NCBI GenBank assembly: GCA_964591455.1
Contig: CAZQDZ010000005.1
Span: forward strand, 1-64,000
Length of the DNA stretch: 64,000 nt
Direction of reading: 5' to 3'
Source: RFSX01 sp964591455
Lineage (GTDB): Bacteria > Bacteroidota > Bacteroidia > Chitinophagales > Saprospiraceae
The translations under genes and the position numbers were made by a program. The notes under the pieces are model-generated. The model did no database searches, was not told where the DNA came from, and worked only from the letters and a program-made list of their open reading frames with translations. Shown here in pieces: positions 24,397-33,687 of this stretch (the first letter of the stretch is position 1; every line of letters starts with the position of its first letter).

Positions 24397-26472
24397 ATGA
24401 TGAAGCAAATACTGTCACTTGGGATTTTTACCCTCATCTGTGTAGTTGTATATGGACAACCCATCAGAAACAATTCTTTTGACCAAAAGGTAGAAGCAGC
24501 TAAGGAAGCGGAATCTAATGCAAACTATTTTGGGGCACTTGAATGGTTCGAAGAGGCTTATGATGACCTCAGAGATAAAAGAAGCAGAGATGATGGAGGT
24601 GCTAAAGACGAATTCTCTATTAAGATTGCTGAGTTGAGTTATGAAATTCGCGATTATGAGAAAGCGGCAAAGACATACAAAAGACTAATAGGTAAGGATG
24701 ATGAATTGCAGTATGTAGAGATAATATTAGATTATGCAAAGACCCTTAAGGCTCTAGGTAAATATGACCTAGCGCTCAAGGAGTTTAATCGATATATGAG
24801 TTTGTCAGAAAATGAAGAAGGGGTAAAAGATGCCCAATTTGAAGTAGAAGGGATTAACCTCTTAGTAGGAATGGAACCTAACCTAGAAACCTCATTCAAG
24901 GTCTTAGATAAAGAAGTTAATTCTGGATCTGGTGAGTTCAGCCCAAGAGAAAATCCTGATGACGGATTACTTTACTATGGATCTTTCGATAGGAGCAAGC
25001 CCATAGAAGTTAGTAATGAAGAAGATGAATATCACGCTAAGCTATTTGTCGCAGAAAAAAATGACAAAGGGGAGTTTGATAAATCAGATGCACTGGAAGA
25101 TGTAATTAATAGAGAAGATTATCATAATGCCACTGTGGCATTTTCACGGGATGGAAGAACAATGTACTTTACCAGGGTACAGACAATAGCCACTGAAATA
25201 ACTTCTTCCATTATCATGGTAAGTTATAAGAAAGATACAGGATGGAGTGCGCCAGAACCAGTATCTGCTCTAAATGGTGAATGGCATGCCAAGCATCCAG
25301 CAGTAGGAGAATTGTACGGCAGGAATGTGATATTCTTTGTGTCAGATATGCCAGGCGGTTCAGGAGGTATGGATATTTATTATGCCAACATCCAAGGAGA
25401 CGGACAGTTTTCTACACCAGTTAACTTAGGCGAGGATATTAATACGCCAAAGGATGATTTATCCCCATACTACCAAGATGGTACGCTATATTATAGTACT
25501 AATGGCCGACCGACCATAGGAGGTTTTGATATTTTCTATACTGTTTGGGATGGAAGCAATTGGAGCAGAAGCGAGAATTTAGGCTTTGGGTATAATTCAT
25601 CATTTGATGACCTTTACTTCAGTATCAATGCTGGAGGAAAGAGTGGTTACATTGTATCTAATAGGCCTACAGAAGGTAAGAAAAGACTCAAGAGTAAAAC
25701 TTGTTGTGATGATATCTTTTCTTTTCAAATCAAAGAAATTGTCATAGACCTACTCGCTACTGTAATCGATTCAGATAATGAACCACTAAAAGGGGCATCT
25801 ATCAGATTAGATAATGTGACTGACCCAATTTCTAATCCTACTGACTCGAAATTCAATGCCCTAGGCAATGAGTTTAACTTTGCCTTAGATGCAGATTACA
25901 AATACAAGGCAGTAATTACATTGGATGGGTACTATCCTGACTCCATTTCTTTTAATACAGCAGGTATCATAGACAACTATACAGTCAAAAAGACGATAGC
26001 ACTGAAGCCATTGCCAAAAGAACCTGAGGTAGAAATTATCACAGAGACGATTACTAGAAATGAGCCTATAAGGATGAATAACATATACTACGATTTTGAT
26101 GATACCAAGATCTTGTCAGATGCTGAGAAAGATTTATCAGAATTGTATAATCTTATGGTAAAGTATCCGGATATGGTGATAGAATTGTCATCACATACGG
26201 ATGCGCAAGGGCGAAGCACCTATAATGAGGATTTATCACAGAGAAGAGCGCAATCTGCAACCAACTGGCTATTAGATCAAGGGATTTCTAAAAAACGTAT
26301 TAAGCCAGTAGGATATGGAGAGTCTGTGATACTGAATCATTGTAAGAATGGTGTAAAATGTTCTGATGATGAACATCGTGAGAATCGTAGAACGGAGTTC
26401 AAAATCATTGCAGGCCCGCAAACAATAGAGATTACAAGAGAAGTAACAAAAGAGGTGATTAAGCAGAATTAA
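24397..26472 (+). CDS. PorE-like OmpA-family lipoprotein/periplasmic protein
   Basis: Modular envelope protein. A signal peptide (~1-20) is followed by TPR-like helices (~25-150), WD40-like/PD40 propeller blades (~170-440; e.g. GGMDIYYANI, GGFDIFYTVWDG), a carboxypeptidase-regulatory-like beta domain (~450-540, LLATVIDSDNEPLKGASIRL) and a peptidoglycan-binding OmpA C-terminal domain (~570-685). The last contains YYDFDDTKI, SSHTDAQGRSTYN and ENRRTEFKI. This order (TPR, propeller, CRD, OmpA_C) is that described for PorE, which anchors the T9SS trans-envelope complex to the wall. Start ATG 24397 gives a proper signal peptide. It pairs with the PorP/SprF gene; a terminator follows. Confidence 0.85.
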   Translation: MMKQILSLGIFTLICVVVYGQPIRNNSFDQKVEAAKEAESNANYFGALEWFEEAYDDLRDKRSRDDGGAKDEFSIKIAELSYEIRDYEKAAKTYKRLIGKDDELQYVEIILDYAKTLKALGKYDLALKEFNRYMSLSENEEGVKDAQFEVEGINLLVGMEPNLETSFKVLDKEVNSGSGEFSPRENPDDGLLYYGSFDRSKPIEVSNEEDEYHAKLFVAEKNDKGEFDKSDALEDVINREDYHNATVAFSRDGRTMYFTRVQTIATEITSSIIMVSYKKDTGWSAPEPVSALNGEWHAKHPAVGELYGRNVIFFVSDMPGGSGGMDIYYANIQGDGQFSTPVNLGEDINTPKDDLSPYYQDGTLYYSTNGRPTIGGFDIFYTVWDGSNWSRSENLGFGYNSSFDDLYFSINAGGKSGYIVSNRPTEGKKRLKSKTCCDDIFSFQIKEIVIDLLATVIDSDNEPLKGASIRLDNVTDPISNPTDSKFNALGNEFNFALDADYKYKAVITLDGYYPDSISFNTAGIIDNYTVKKTIALKPLPKEPEVEIITETITRNEPIRMNNIYYDFDDTKILSDAEKDLSELYNLMVKYPDMVIELSSHTDAQGRSTYNEDLSQRRAQSATNWLLDQGISKKRIKPVGYGESVILNHCKNGVKCSDDEHRENRRTEFKIIAGPQTIEITREVTKEVIKQN

Positions 26473-26510
26473 CATCTTGTTACAAAAAGCAATTCCTATA
26501 TTTTGAATAT

Positions 26511-26549
26511 AATGAGTGGTTGGTTTCTAAATCATCCACTCATTTTTTT
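26511..26549 (+). terminator. Terminator after the PorP-PorE-like operon
   Basis: AATGAGTGG (26511-26519) pairs perfectly with CCACTCATT (26536-26544), followed by a T-run to 26549. A good intrinsic terminator. Confidence 0.85.
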
Positions 26550-26575
26550 GCATTGATACTCATTACTGAATGATG

Positions 26576-26583
26576 TATTTTTG
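26576..26583 (+). promoter_or_regulatory. -7 box TATTTTTG before the lipoprotein gene
   Basis: Exact TAnnTTTG match. TTGA at 26553 lies about 20 bases upstream and could be the -33 element. It implies a leader of about 105 bases for the gene at 26696. Confidence 0.45.
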
Positions 26584-26695
26584 CAAACCGAAACAGAGTT
26601 CTTAATGGCTTATTCATTCATTTAACGTCATTTTAGCTTTTTATGTCAATTCCACATCGTTTCAAAATCACACATTTTCCATAAAAAAATTCACT

Positions 26696-28006
26696 ATGAA
26701 AAACATATTTAAATTTGGGTTATTACTCCTAGTAGGCTCACTATTAATGACCTCTTGTGAGGAAGACATCTTAGGACCTCCAGGAGGTGGTGGTGGAGGA
26801 GGAACAGAAGAAGGTCCAGCCATTTCTTTTGGTACTGATGCTCCATTCTTGTCTATGGATGCGAATGTTGAGCCAGGAGAAGTATTTTCAGTTCAGCTAA
26901 ATGCCGCTCAAGGCACTTCTCCATTGAATAGTTTGACGATCAATGAGAACGATTCAAGACTAGAAGACTTCGCAAATAGAATTACGATAGACGGGCAGCC
27001 AGCGCCGTCATCTGCGGTTTTACTACCACCAGAATTCCAAGAATCATTTTCTATTAGATTAGATATCAAAGCACAAGAAGACAGAAGCGCTTCACTATAC
27101 CAATTTGCCGTAGCTGACGAGGCGGGTAATACGGCCGTTGTTGATATTGAAATAAATACTGAGTTGACGGGTATGGACGCTGAACCTGAGATAACACTTA
27201 TTGGGAACAGCACTATCATTGCAGAGGCGGGTAGCCTTGTTTGCCTTAATATAGAAGTGGCAGCTGGTAACGCTGACCTAGAAGATTTTATAGTAGTAGA
27301 CGAAGCAGGTACGCCGCTTGACCCAGAAAGATTATTTTTTGGAGGGTCATCTGCAGCAGATCAGGTATTAGAGAATCCTTTCTTCCTCTCAGCGGATAAT
27401 GCAAGAGGATTTTCGGAAACACTATGCATTAGAGCACAAGATGATCAGAGCGAAGAGGCTTATTCAATTGCAGTAGAAGACGCAAATGATAACCTAGCCA
27501 TCCTCACTATTGTCATAAATACATTCCCGAATGGTGTTTCAGGCGAACCAGTAACTGTGTTGCAAGGTGCCTTATTCAATAGAGCAGGCCCTGCAGGGAC
27601 AGGAGGGCTTGACTTAGATTCAGGTGCAAGTACAGGAAGTGCAGATGTTTCTGCCGAGCTAGTAGATAACGGCATAGACTCAGGACCTATAGAAGCTAAT
27701 TGGTTGCAGCGTATTTCTGGTGCAAACGGTACAGAGCTAAGACAACTGATTCCAAATCAGAATGGACTACCTGAGACGTTCACTTTCGAAGGTGTACAGA
27801 CTGATCAGGAAATAAGTACAATATGGACTAATGGAATACCACTTTCAGGTACTAATAGTAATGGAGAGCCGTGGACGGATGTTGTTCAGGTAGGTGATTT
27901 GTACATTGCGCTTAGAGAAGGTCAGTTGTACCTAATAGAAGTTGTGGATGTGTTCATTGATTCTGAAGCAAATGGTGATTTCTATGAGATGGATATCAAA
28001 TTCTAA
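26696..28006 (+). CDS. Lipoprotein with two repeated beta domains
   Basis: Surface or periplasmic lipoprotein (lipobox MTSC, Cys21). A short GPPGGGGGGGTEEG linker (~28-41) leads to two related ~110-residue beta domains (~45-150 and ~160-275). Each has a strand pattern with 'xxGxxFSVQLNA' or 'AGSLVCLNIEVAAG' near its start and '...FSIRLDIKAQEDRSASLYQF' or 'FSETLCIRAQDDQSEEAYSI' near its end. The C-terminal third (~280-436) is a different domain, not recognised. The neighbouring gene at 28142 encodes a paralogue with the same type of repeat. The function could be adhesion or carbohydrate binding, but no known family is recognised. Confidence 0.6.
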   Translation: MKNIFKFGLLLLVGSLLMTSCEEDILGPPGGGGGGGTEEGPAISFGTDAPFLSMDANVEPGEVFSVQLNAAQGTSPLNSLTINENDSRLEDFANRITIDGQPAPSSAVLLPPEFQESFSIRLDIKAQEDRSASLYQFAVADEAGNTAVVDIEINTELTGMDAEPEITLIGNSTIIAEAGSLVCLNIEVAAGNADLEDFIVVDEAGTPLDPERLFFGGSSAADQVLENPFFLSADNARGFSETLCIRAQDDQSEEAYSIAVEDANDNLAILTIVINTFPNGVSGEPVTVLQGALFNRAGPAGTGGLDLDSGASTGSADVSAELVDNGIDSGPIEANWLQRISGANGTELRQLIPNQNGLPETFTFEGVQTDQEISTIWTNGIPLSGTNSNGEPWTDVVQVGDLYIALREGQLYLIEVVDVFIDSEANGDFYEMDIKF

Positions 28007-28036
28007 GATTACTTAGAATTTAAAAAATACATAATG

Positions 28037-28081
28037 AAAAGAGGCTTTCTATTGCTATAGATGGCCTCTTTTCTTTTTTTT
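28037..28081 (+). terminator. Terminator between paralogous lipoprotein genes
   Basis: AAAAGAGGC (28037-28045) pairs with GCCTCTTTT (28064-28072), with a small inner CTAT/ATAG pairing in the loop, followed by a T-rich tail. Confidence 0.85.
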
Positions 28082-28141
28082 GTACCTTTTAAAACACGTT
28101 TGAGAGTGATATCTACGTTTTTGTCTTGAATTTCGACTACT

Positions 28142-28966
28142 ATGAATACACGATATATAATTTATTTGTTTGTGACTGCAGTTGCTATCAGCTTGATGAT
28201 AAGTTCTTGTGATTCTGAATTACCTCTTGATGTGCCTATGACTCAGGAAGAAATCCCACCGCTTCCCCTTGGTCCTACCTTAGAGTTTAGAGATTCTATA
28301 AATTTCTTAACAGAAGGTAATTCTACGGTTCGCCCAGGAAGTACGTTCTCCCTTATAGTGGATGCATCTAGAGGAGACTCTTTGTTAGAAACACTAGAGG
28401 TTACACTTAATGGCGAACCATTGCCTACAACGGACTATACCATTGATGGACAAGTGCAGACGGGTAGCTTCTTTATATTAGAAGGTGATCAGCAAAATTC
28501 ATTCACTTGGGAGTTTGAAATCATGGCACCCACGGAAGAGACCAGAGTAATATATGAGTTCGATCTCGTTGCCATAGACGATAGAACTGACGCAACGTCC
28601 ATTACGATAGATACTGAGCTCAATGATTTTTCACCTCCATCGATAGAATTACTCACAGTAAATCAACCATTTGGAGACATAGGTGATGAGGTTTTCTTTG
28701 ACCTTAGGGTGGATGCATTAGGATCTCCCATAGATAGTATAGCTGTCTTTACTGGTGCTTTCTTAACAGAATCTGATAGGTTGACCTTTGATGGACTCCC
28801 ATTTGAGAGCAATCCGATGGCATTGGATCCAGTGGATAGAAGCTTTTTTGAGAAGAGTGTTGGCATTACGATTCCTCCTCCAGCTGGGCTCAATAGAAAT
28901 ACCATTATACTGACAGATTCACTTGGCGCTGTACATACGCTAGAGGTAACATATATGGGGAACTAA
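28142..28966 (+). CDS. Lipoprotein paralogous to the 26696 gene
   Basis: Lipobox ISSC (Cys23), then an acidic Pro-rich linker and two beta domains (~48-160 and ~165-272) that follow the pattern of the preceding protein. Shared cues are 'RPGSTFSLIVDASRGDS', 'NSFTWEFEIMAP' and the closing 'ITIDTEL', which mirrors 'VDIEINTEL' upstream. It lacks the extra C-terminal domain of the upstream paralogue. The two genes are separated by a terminator and so are probably expressed separately. Its stop overlaps the stop of the convergent gene at 28963 by four bases. Function unknown. Confidence 0.6.
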   Translation: MNTRYIIYLFVTAVAISLMISSCDSELPLDVPMTQEEIPPLPLGPTLEFRDSINFLTEGNSTVRPGSTFSLIVDASRGDSLLETLEVTLNGEPLPTTDYTIDGQVQTGSFFILEGDQQNSFTWEFEIMAPTEETRVIYEFDLVAIDDRTDATSITIDTELNDFSPPSIELLTVNQPFGDIGDEVFFDLRVDALGSPIDSIAVFTGAFLTESDRLTFDGLPFESNPMALDPVDRSFFEKSVGITIPPPAGLNRNTIILTDSLGAVHTLEVTYMGN

Positions 28967-29631
28967 CGGCGCTTATTTATTCGCTTTACAAAATTTTCTA
29001 CAGAATTCTCTGCACTGTACTTTGAGCTGAAGATACTCTTCGTTTTTTGTAAATCATTTTTGCTGACTTTCTTCAGTGAAGAACCTTTATCATAAATAAA
29101 TAGGTTCAATGCAATTTCTTTGCTTATTCTAAGAGGCTGATCACTGAGCACATAGGCGATGTCTTCTATTTCACGGTCTGCAGCTCTTGTCTCCAAGTCC
29201 GAATATAAGTTTTTTAAGCTGTGTCCTTGGAATACTTCATCAGCTTCCTCAGCATAATAGAAGTAATATTCTTTGCCTGGATAAGATTTTTCCATTGTGG
29301 TGACATAATCTTGATTAGTCTCTTTGATTTGTCTGCGTAGCTTGTCTGCAGCATTGGTTCTTCCGGCTCTTTCATAGGCTGCAATTCTTGGATGAGTCCG
29401 CCGTAATCTTACGAGTAGTACAAAATCTACCACTTCATAATAATGATCTACCCTGTTCGCAGAAAGATATTTTTTTCTGAAAATCTTGAATAAAATGTCA
29501 CTACTAGGATTCCAATAATCACTGGTGCCATCTGTAAGCAGGCCCTGAGTAGACTTTGTATTATGTATTTGAGCCGAAGTAGAGTGCACAGAAAATACAA
29601 GGAAACAAAATATTATAGTGAAGAACTTCAT
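28963..29631 (-). CDS. Secreted hypothetical protein, 222 aa
   Basis: Not recognised. A signal peptide at ~1-20 (cleavage near TSAQ). The mature part is mixed alpha/beta with many basic residues: RLRRTHPRIAAYERAGRTNA (~72-92) and a C-terminal KRINKRR. No cysteines beyond the signal region. It probably works in the periplasm. It reads leftward and is divergent from the moxR-bat operon with a 127-base gap. Confidence 0.55.
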   Translation of the reverse strand: MKFFTIIFCFLVFSVHSTSAQIHNTKSTQGLLTDGTSDYWNPSSDILFKIFRKKYLSANRVDHYYEVVDFVLLVRLRRTHPRIAAYERAGRTNAADKLRRQIKETNQDYVTTMEKSYPGKEYYFYYAEEADEVFQGHSLKNLYSDLETRAADREIEDIAYVLSDQPLRISKEIALNLFIYDKGSSLKKVSKNDLQKTKSIFSSKYSAENSVENFVKRINKRR

Positions 29632-29722
29632 TATCTACAATAATACATTGAAAGGATATTAAAAAATGCTTTTTAACCTTACTTTAAATGGACAAAAGAC
29701 TACCAATTTAGAGCAGATAGGA

Positions 29723-29730
29723 TAATTTTG
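29723..29730 (+). promoter_or_regulatory. -7 box TAATTTTG for the moxR-bat operon
   Basis: Exact TAnnTTTG match 28 bases before the moxR start codon. It is the only good promoter seen before the eight-gene operon that runs to 37739. Confidence 0.55.
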
Positions 29731-29758
29731 CCTACCAAAAATTTTTAAAAATATCTGA

Positions 29759-30757
29759 ATGCAAGCATCTATAGACATCGAAGCGCTGAATCAGCAAATC
29801 CAGCTGGATAGTGCTTTTCTGGAACAAATAGAAGAGGCAACTTCTAAGATTATCGTGGGACAAGATTATATGATGAAGCGCCTTCTTTTAGGGCTACTCG
29901 CCAAAGGACACGTCCTACTGGAAGGTCTGCCAGGTCTGGCCAAAACGCTGGCGATAAAGACCTTAGCAGGTGCCATAAATGCAGACTTCAACAGAATTCA
30001 GTTCACACCTGATCTCCTACCTGCAGATATCATAGGGACAATGATTTATAATCCTAACCTGAATGATTTCACAGTAAGGAAAGGACCCATATTTACCAAC
30101 TTTGTTCTGGCAGATGAGATTAACCGTGCACCAGCCAAAGTACAATCTGCGCTGCTTGAATCCATGCAAGAGAAGCAAGTCACCATAGGTAAAGAAACAT
30201 TCTCTATAGCCGAGCCTTTCTTAGTATTAGCTACACAAAACCCGATAGAGCAAGAAGGGACCTACCCGCTTCCAGAAGCTCAGATGGATAGGTTTATGTT
30301 GATGGTCAAGATTGACTATCCCAACAAAATAGAAGAGAAGGAAATCATCAGAAGAGCCATCAGTGGTCAGACTGAGAGTAAAGTGGAGGCAGTAGTAGAT
30401 CCTAAGGTAATTCTGAAAGGGAGAGAATTGGTTTCTAAAATATATATGGATGAAAAAATAGAAAATTACATCCTCGATATTGTATTTGCTACGAGAGACC
30501 CTGAGTCATATGGATTGAAAGACTTGAATTCATTAATTAATTATGGAGGGTCTCCTAGGGCTAGTATCAATTTGGCGAAAGCGGCCAAGGCTTACGCTTT
30601 TCTAAATCGCAGAGGCTTTGTCATTCCTGATGACGTTAGAAATATATGTGCAGATGTTATGAGGCATCGTATAGGACTAACATATGAAGCCGAAGCAGAG
30701 AATATCACACAAGAAGACATCATAACCAAGATTATTAATACCATAGAAGTCCCTTAG
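29759..30757 (+). CDS. MoxR-family AAA+ ATPase
   Basis: AAA+ chaperone-like ATPase of the MoxR family, the first gene of the Bat (Bacteroides aerotolerance) operon. Walker A GLPGLAKT (~56-63), Walker B LADEINRA (~116-123), sensor-type LATQNPIEQEGTYPLPEAQMDRF (~158 onward). The length (332 aa) is typical. MoxR proteins work with von Willebrand factor A proteins such as BatA and BatB, encoded downstream, probably in maturation of envelope complexes. A ten-base gap leads to the DUF58 gene. Confidence 0.95.
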   Translation: MQASIDIEALNQQIQLDSAFLEQIEEATSKIIVGQDYMMKRLLLGLLAKGHVLLEGLPGLAKTLAIKTLAGAINADFNRIQFTPDLLPADIIGTMIYNPNLNDFTVRKGPIFTNFVLADEINRAPAKVQSALLESMQEKQVTIGKETFSIAEPFLVLATQNPIEQEGTYPLPEAQMDRFMLMVKIDYPNKIEEKEIIRRAISGQTESKVEAVVDPKVILKGRELVSKIYMDEKIENYILDIVFATRDPESYGLKDLNSLINYGGSPRASINLAKAAKAYAFLNRRGFVIPDDVRNICADVMRHRIGLTYEAEAENITQEDIITKIINTIEVP

Positions 30758-30767
30758 TAGTTCCTAT

Positions 30768-31637
30768 ATGGAGGCATCAGAAATACTTAAGAAAGTACGG
30801 AAAATAGAGATAAAGACGAAGGGTCTGAGTAAGCACATCTTCTCAGGAGAATATCACAGTGCTTTTAAGGGTAGAGGTATGTCCTTTTCTGAAGTAAGAA
30901 ATTATAACTACGGTGACGATGTGAGGAATATAGATTGGAACGTGACTGCTCGTACCAATGAACCATACATTAAGGTCTTCGAAGAAGATCGAGAACTGAC
31001 AGTAATCTTACTTATAGACATTAGCCGCTCTTCAGCCTTTGGAAGTTTAGTCCAATTCAAAAGCGAGCTCGCAGCAGAACTGAGTGCGGTACTTGCATTT
31101 TCAGCTATAACAAATAATGATAAAGTAGGGGCCATATTATTTGCTGATGAAGTGGAAAAGTATATTCCGCCTAAAAAGGGCAAAAAACATATCTTAAGAA
31201 TTATTAGAGAAATAATTTATTTCAAACCAACGTCCCATGGTACCAATCTAGAAAAAGGATTGATCTATCTTAATAATATACAAAAGAAGAAAGCCATCGT
31301 ATTTATCCTGTCAGATTTCATGACACAAGGATATGAGGCAGCACTTTCTATTGCATCTAGACGCCACGATATTATCGGAATGCACATATATGATCCACTA
31401 GAGAAAAGTCTACCGAATATTGGAATAGTAAGGAGTATAGATGCTGAAAGTGGACAGAAAGTAATATTGGACACAACCTCTTCTTCTGTCAGAGACAAGT
31501 ACAATAATTGGTATGAAGATAATTTCAATTACTATAATTCCACATTCAACAGGTATAGGGCAGACCACCTAAGCATCAGTACAGGAGACGACTATGTAAA
31601 ACTGCTCTTACAATTTTTCAAAAAACGGATAGGCTAG
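30768..31637 (+). CDS. DUF58 protein
   Basis: Soluble DUF58 protein, the usual partner of MoxR. SGEYHSAFKGRGMSFSEVR (~27-45) and YGDDVRNIDWNVTAR (~49-63) are family signatures. A vWA-like fold follows with a MIDAS-like LIDISRSS (~83-90). No membrane helices. Its role in envelope quality control or oxidative-stress tolerance is inferred from operon conservation in Bacteroidota. It is 2 bases from the next gene. Confidence 0.92.
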   Translation: MEASEILKKVRKIEIKTKGLSKHIFSGEYHSAFKGRGMSFSEVRNYNYGDDVRNIDWNVTARTNEPYIKVFEEDRELTVILLIDISRSSAFGSLVQFKSELAAELSAVLAFSAITNNDKVGAILFADEVEKYIPPKKGKKHILRIIREIIYFKPTSHGTNLEKGLIYLNNIQKKKAIVFILSDFMTQGYEAALSIASRRHDIIGMHIYDPLEKSLPNIGIVRSIDAESGQKVILDTTSSSVRDKYNNWYEDNFNYYNSTFNRYRADHLSISTGDDYVKLLLQFFKKRIG

Positions 31638-31639
31638 CC

Positions 31640-32689
31640 ATGAGAATAAATCGACTCATAGCTTTTCTTGTATTTTTTCTTTTGCAAATTTCTGCATTTG
31701 GCCAGATTATAAGTTCGCTTAGCATTTCCAATGACAGCATCCGTATAGGAGATGAAATAGAGGTGTATTATAAACTGACGGTGCCACAGTCTTACCAGTT
31801 TGAAACTATAGAATTTAGTGGCTGGGACAGTCTTGTTTCTTTAGTCCCTATTAATCCTTCGGACACCTCAGGCATTCCAAGATACGCTGACATAGAATGG
31901 CGTGGAAGAATAGAAGACCTGACGAGCAAACAACTCCAATACAATTTAATTCCAAAGACTGATTTGCGCACAGCTTACGAATACAGGGATACCTTTACTG
32001 CTGCATTTTGGGACATAGGAATTTTTGAATTTAGTCACCCTAGATTAAATCCAGATTCTCTAATTGCAGCAGACCAAATTATGTATTTGGAGAATCCAGT
32101 GGTTTTTATCAAACCACCACAAGGGATTCAGAATCCTGATACAACGTCTCTTATACTTCCTATAACTGATATTCTCACCACTGAAAAAAAATGGTGGGAT
32201 AAGATGAGGCTCTGGACCCTTGTCCCAGCATTACTTATTATTCTTGGACTGTTATATTTCTTTTTTGGCAAGAAACGAAAACAAGAACAGGTAGTTGTAG
32301 CCGTGCATAAGCCCAAAGATCCATCCCATGTTATTGCGCTCAGAAAATTAGATAAGATAGAAAATGAAGCTGCATGGAAGAAAGGACTTGTGAAAAAGTA
32401 TCAGACAGAACTGACCTATACCATAAGAGAATATCTGGAAGGAAGATATAGTGTCCATGCGCTGGAAAGCACTACAGACGAGATTTCGAATTCGCTCAAG
32501 GATACCGATTTAGAGGCTAGCCAAGTAAGTGAGCTAATAAAAATACTACAGATAGCCGACCTCGTTAAGTTTGCCAAAGCTGCTACCACAGATGACATTA
32601 ATGAGCAGTTTCTCACTAAAGCAAAGAAGTTTGTGGTAGAAACAAAGCGAGCAAGTAATATCTCACCTAATCAGGAAGCCGATGGGTAA
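31640..32689 (+). CDS. Bat-operon membrane protein, 349 aa
   Basis: An uncharacterised member of Bat operons. Signal peptide (~1-22), a periplasmic beta domain (~23-180), one transmembrane helix (~194-211, LVPALLIILGLLYFFFG) and a cytoplasmic helical domain (~225-349, with YQTELTYTIREYLEGRYSVHALE). The layout is like a shortened BatD or the DUF4381 type: the cytoplasmic 'REYL..R' part resembles the C-terminal end of BatD at 36042. Its end overlaps the batA start by eight bases. It probably forms part of the same membrane complex. Confidence 0.75.
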   Translation: MRINRLIAFLVFFLLQISAFGQIISSLSISNDSIRIGDEIEVYYKLTVPQSYQFETIEFSGWDSLVSLVPINPSDTSGIPRYADIEWRGRIEDLTSKQLQYNLIPKTDLRTAYEYRDTFTAAFWDIGIFEFSHPRLNPDSLIAADQIMYLENPVVFIKPPQGIQNPDTTSLILPITDILTTEKKWWDKMRLWTLVPALLIILGLLYFFFGKKRKQEQVVVAVHKPKDPSHVIALRKLDKIENEAAWKKGLVKKYQTELTYTIREYLEGRYSVHALESTTDEISNSLKDTDLEASQVSELIKILQIADLVKFAKAATTDDINEQFLTKAKKFVVETKRASNISPNQEADG

Positions 32690-33677
32690 TTTCGAATTCC
32701 AACATCCATGGGTATTACTCCTACTACTAGGGCTGCCACTACTATGGTGGTTTCAGCGTAAGTATCAGGACGACTTAGATTCCAGTGTCAGATTTCCTCA
32801 TGTAGGTTCTGTAGACAATATAGTTAGTATCAAAAGCATATTACTGAAGATAATTCCTTGGCTAAGGTATCTGATTCTGGCATCACTCATTTTTGCACTT
32901 GCTAGACCAAGATTGGTGCTCAAGGAAGAAGAGGTACGTGCGGAAGGTATAGATATCATGATGGTGATGGACTTATCATCCAGTATGCTGGCAAGAGATT
33001 TCAGGCCAGACAGATTGACAGTAAGTAAGGAAATGGCCAAGAAATTTATAGATAAGCGAGAACATGATCGTATAGGTCTGGTCGTATTTGCGGGTGAGAG
33101 TTTTACGCAATCTCCTCTGACAACGGACCATAGAATAGTCAAAGAATTTATAGATGGGATGGAATCCGGCGTCATGGAGGATGGTACTGCCATAGGTATG
33201 GGATTGGCTTCAGCTGTTAATAGACTCAAAGAAAGCGAAACAGAAAGTAAGATTGTGATTCTTCTAACGGATGGTGAAAACAACCAAGGATATATAAAAC
33301 CACTGACAGCGGCAGAAATAGCCAAGCAGTTAGATGTAAAAGTGTATACCATAGGTGTAGGCTCTTCCGGTAGTGCCATGGCGCCTAGTCGAAGACGGAG
33401 TGATGGTCGTTATATATTTGGATTAAGCCGGGTGGCTATTGATGAAGAATTATTGACTGAGATTTCTGATCTAACTGGTGGAAAATATTATCGAGCGACC
33501 GACGAAGCTGGGCTGGAACGTATATACGACGAGATTAATACGCTGGAAAAAACCGAAATTCAAGTCACACAGTTTAATAGTTATTCTGAAGAGTTTAGGA
33601 AATTCATGTTGGTGGGTTTAGTTCTCTTATTACTGGAATTCATATTGAAGAACACCTTATTGAGAACGCTTCCTTAA
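32682..33677 (+). CDS. batA: Aerotolerance protein BatA (vWA)
   Basis: Inner-membrane protein with an N-terminal helix pair (~8-22 and 60-76), a von Willebrand factor A domain and a C-terminal helix (~312-327). The MIDAS motif DLSSS (Asp97, Ser99, Ser101) is intact, as are TAIGMGLASAV and LLTDGENNQG (the last MIDAS Asp). Its family was first linked to oxygen tolerance in Bacteroides fragilis. It is followed after about ten bases by a second vWA protein of the same layout. Confidence 0.93.
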   Translation: MGNFEFQHPWVLLLLLGLPLLWWFQRKYQDDLDSSVRFPHVGSVDNIVSIKSILLKIIPWLRYLILASLIFALARPRLVLKEEEVRAEGIDIMMVMDLSSSMLARDFRPDRLTVSKEMAKKFIDKREHDRIGLVVFAGESFTQSPLTTDHRIVKEFIDGMESGVMEDGTAIGMGLASAVNRLKESETESKIVILLTDGENNQGYIKPLTAAEIAKQLDVKVYTIGVGSSGSAMAPSRRRSDGRYIFGLSRVAIDEELLTEISDLTGGKYYRATDEAGLERIYDEINTLEKTEIQVTQFNSYSEEFRKFMLVGLVLLLLEFILKNTLLRTLP

Positions 33678-33687
33678 GATTTATTTG

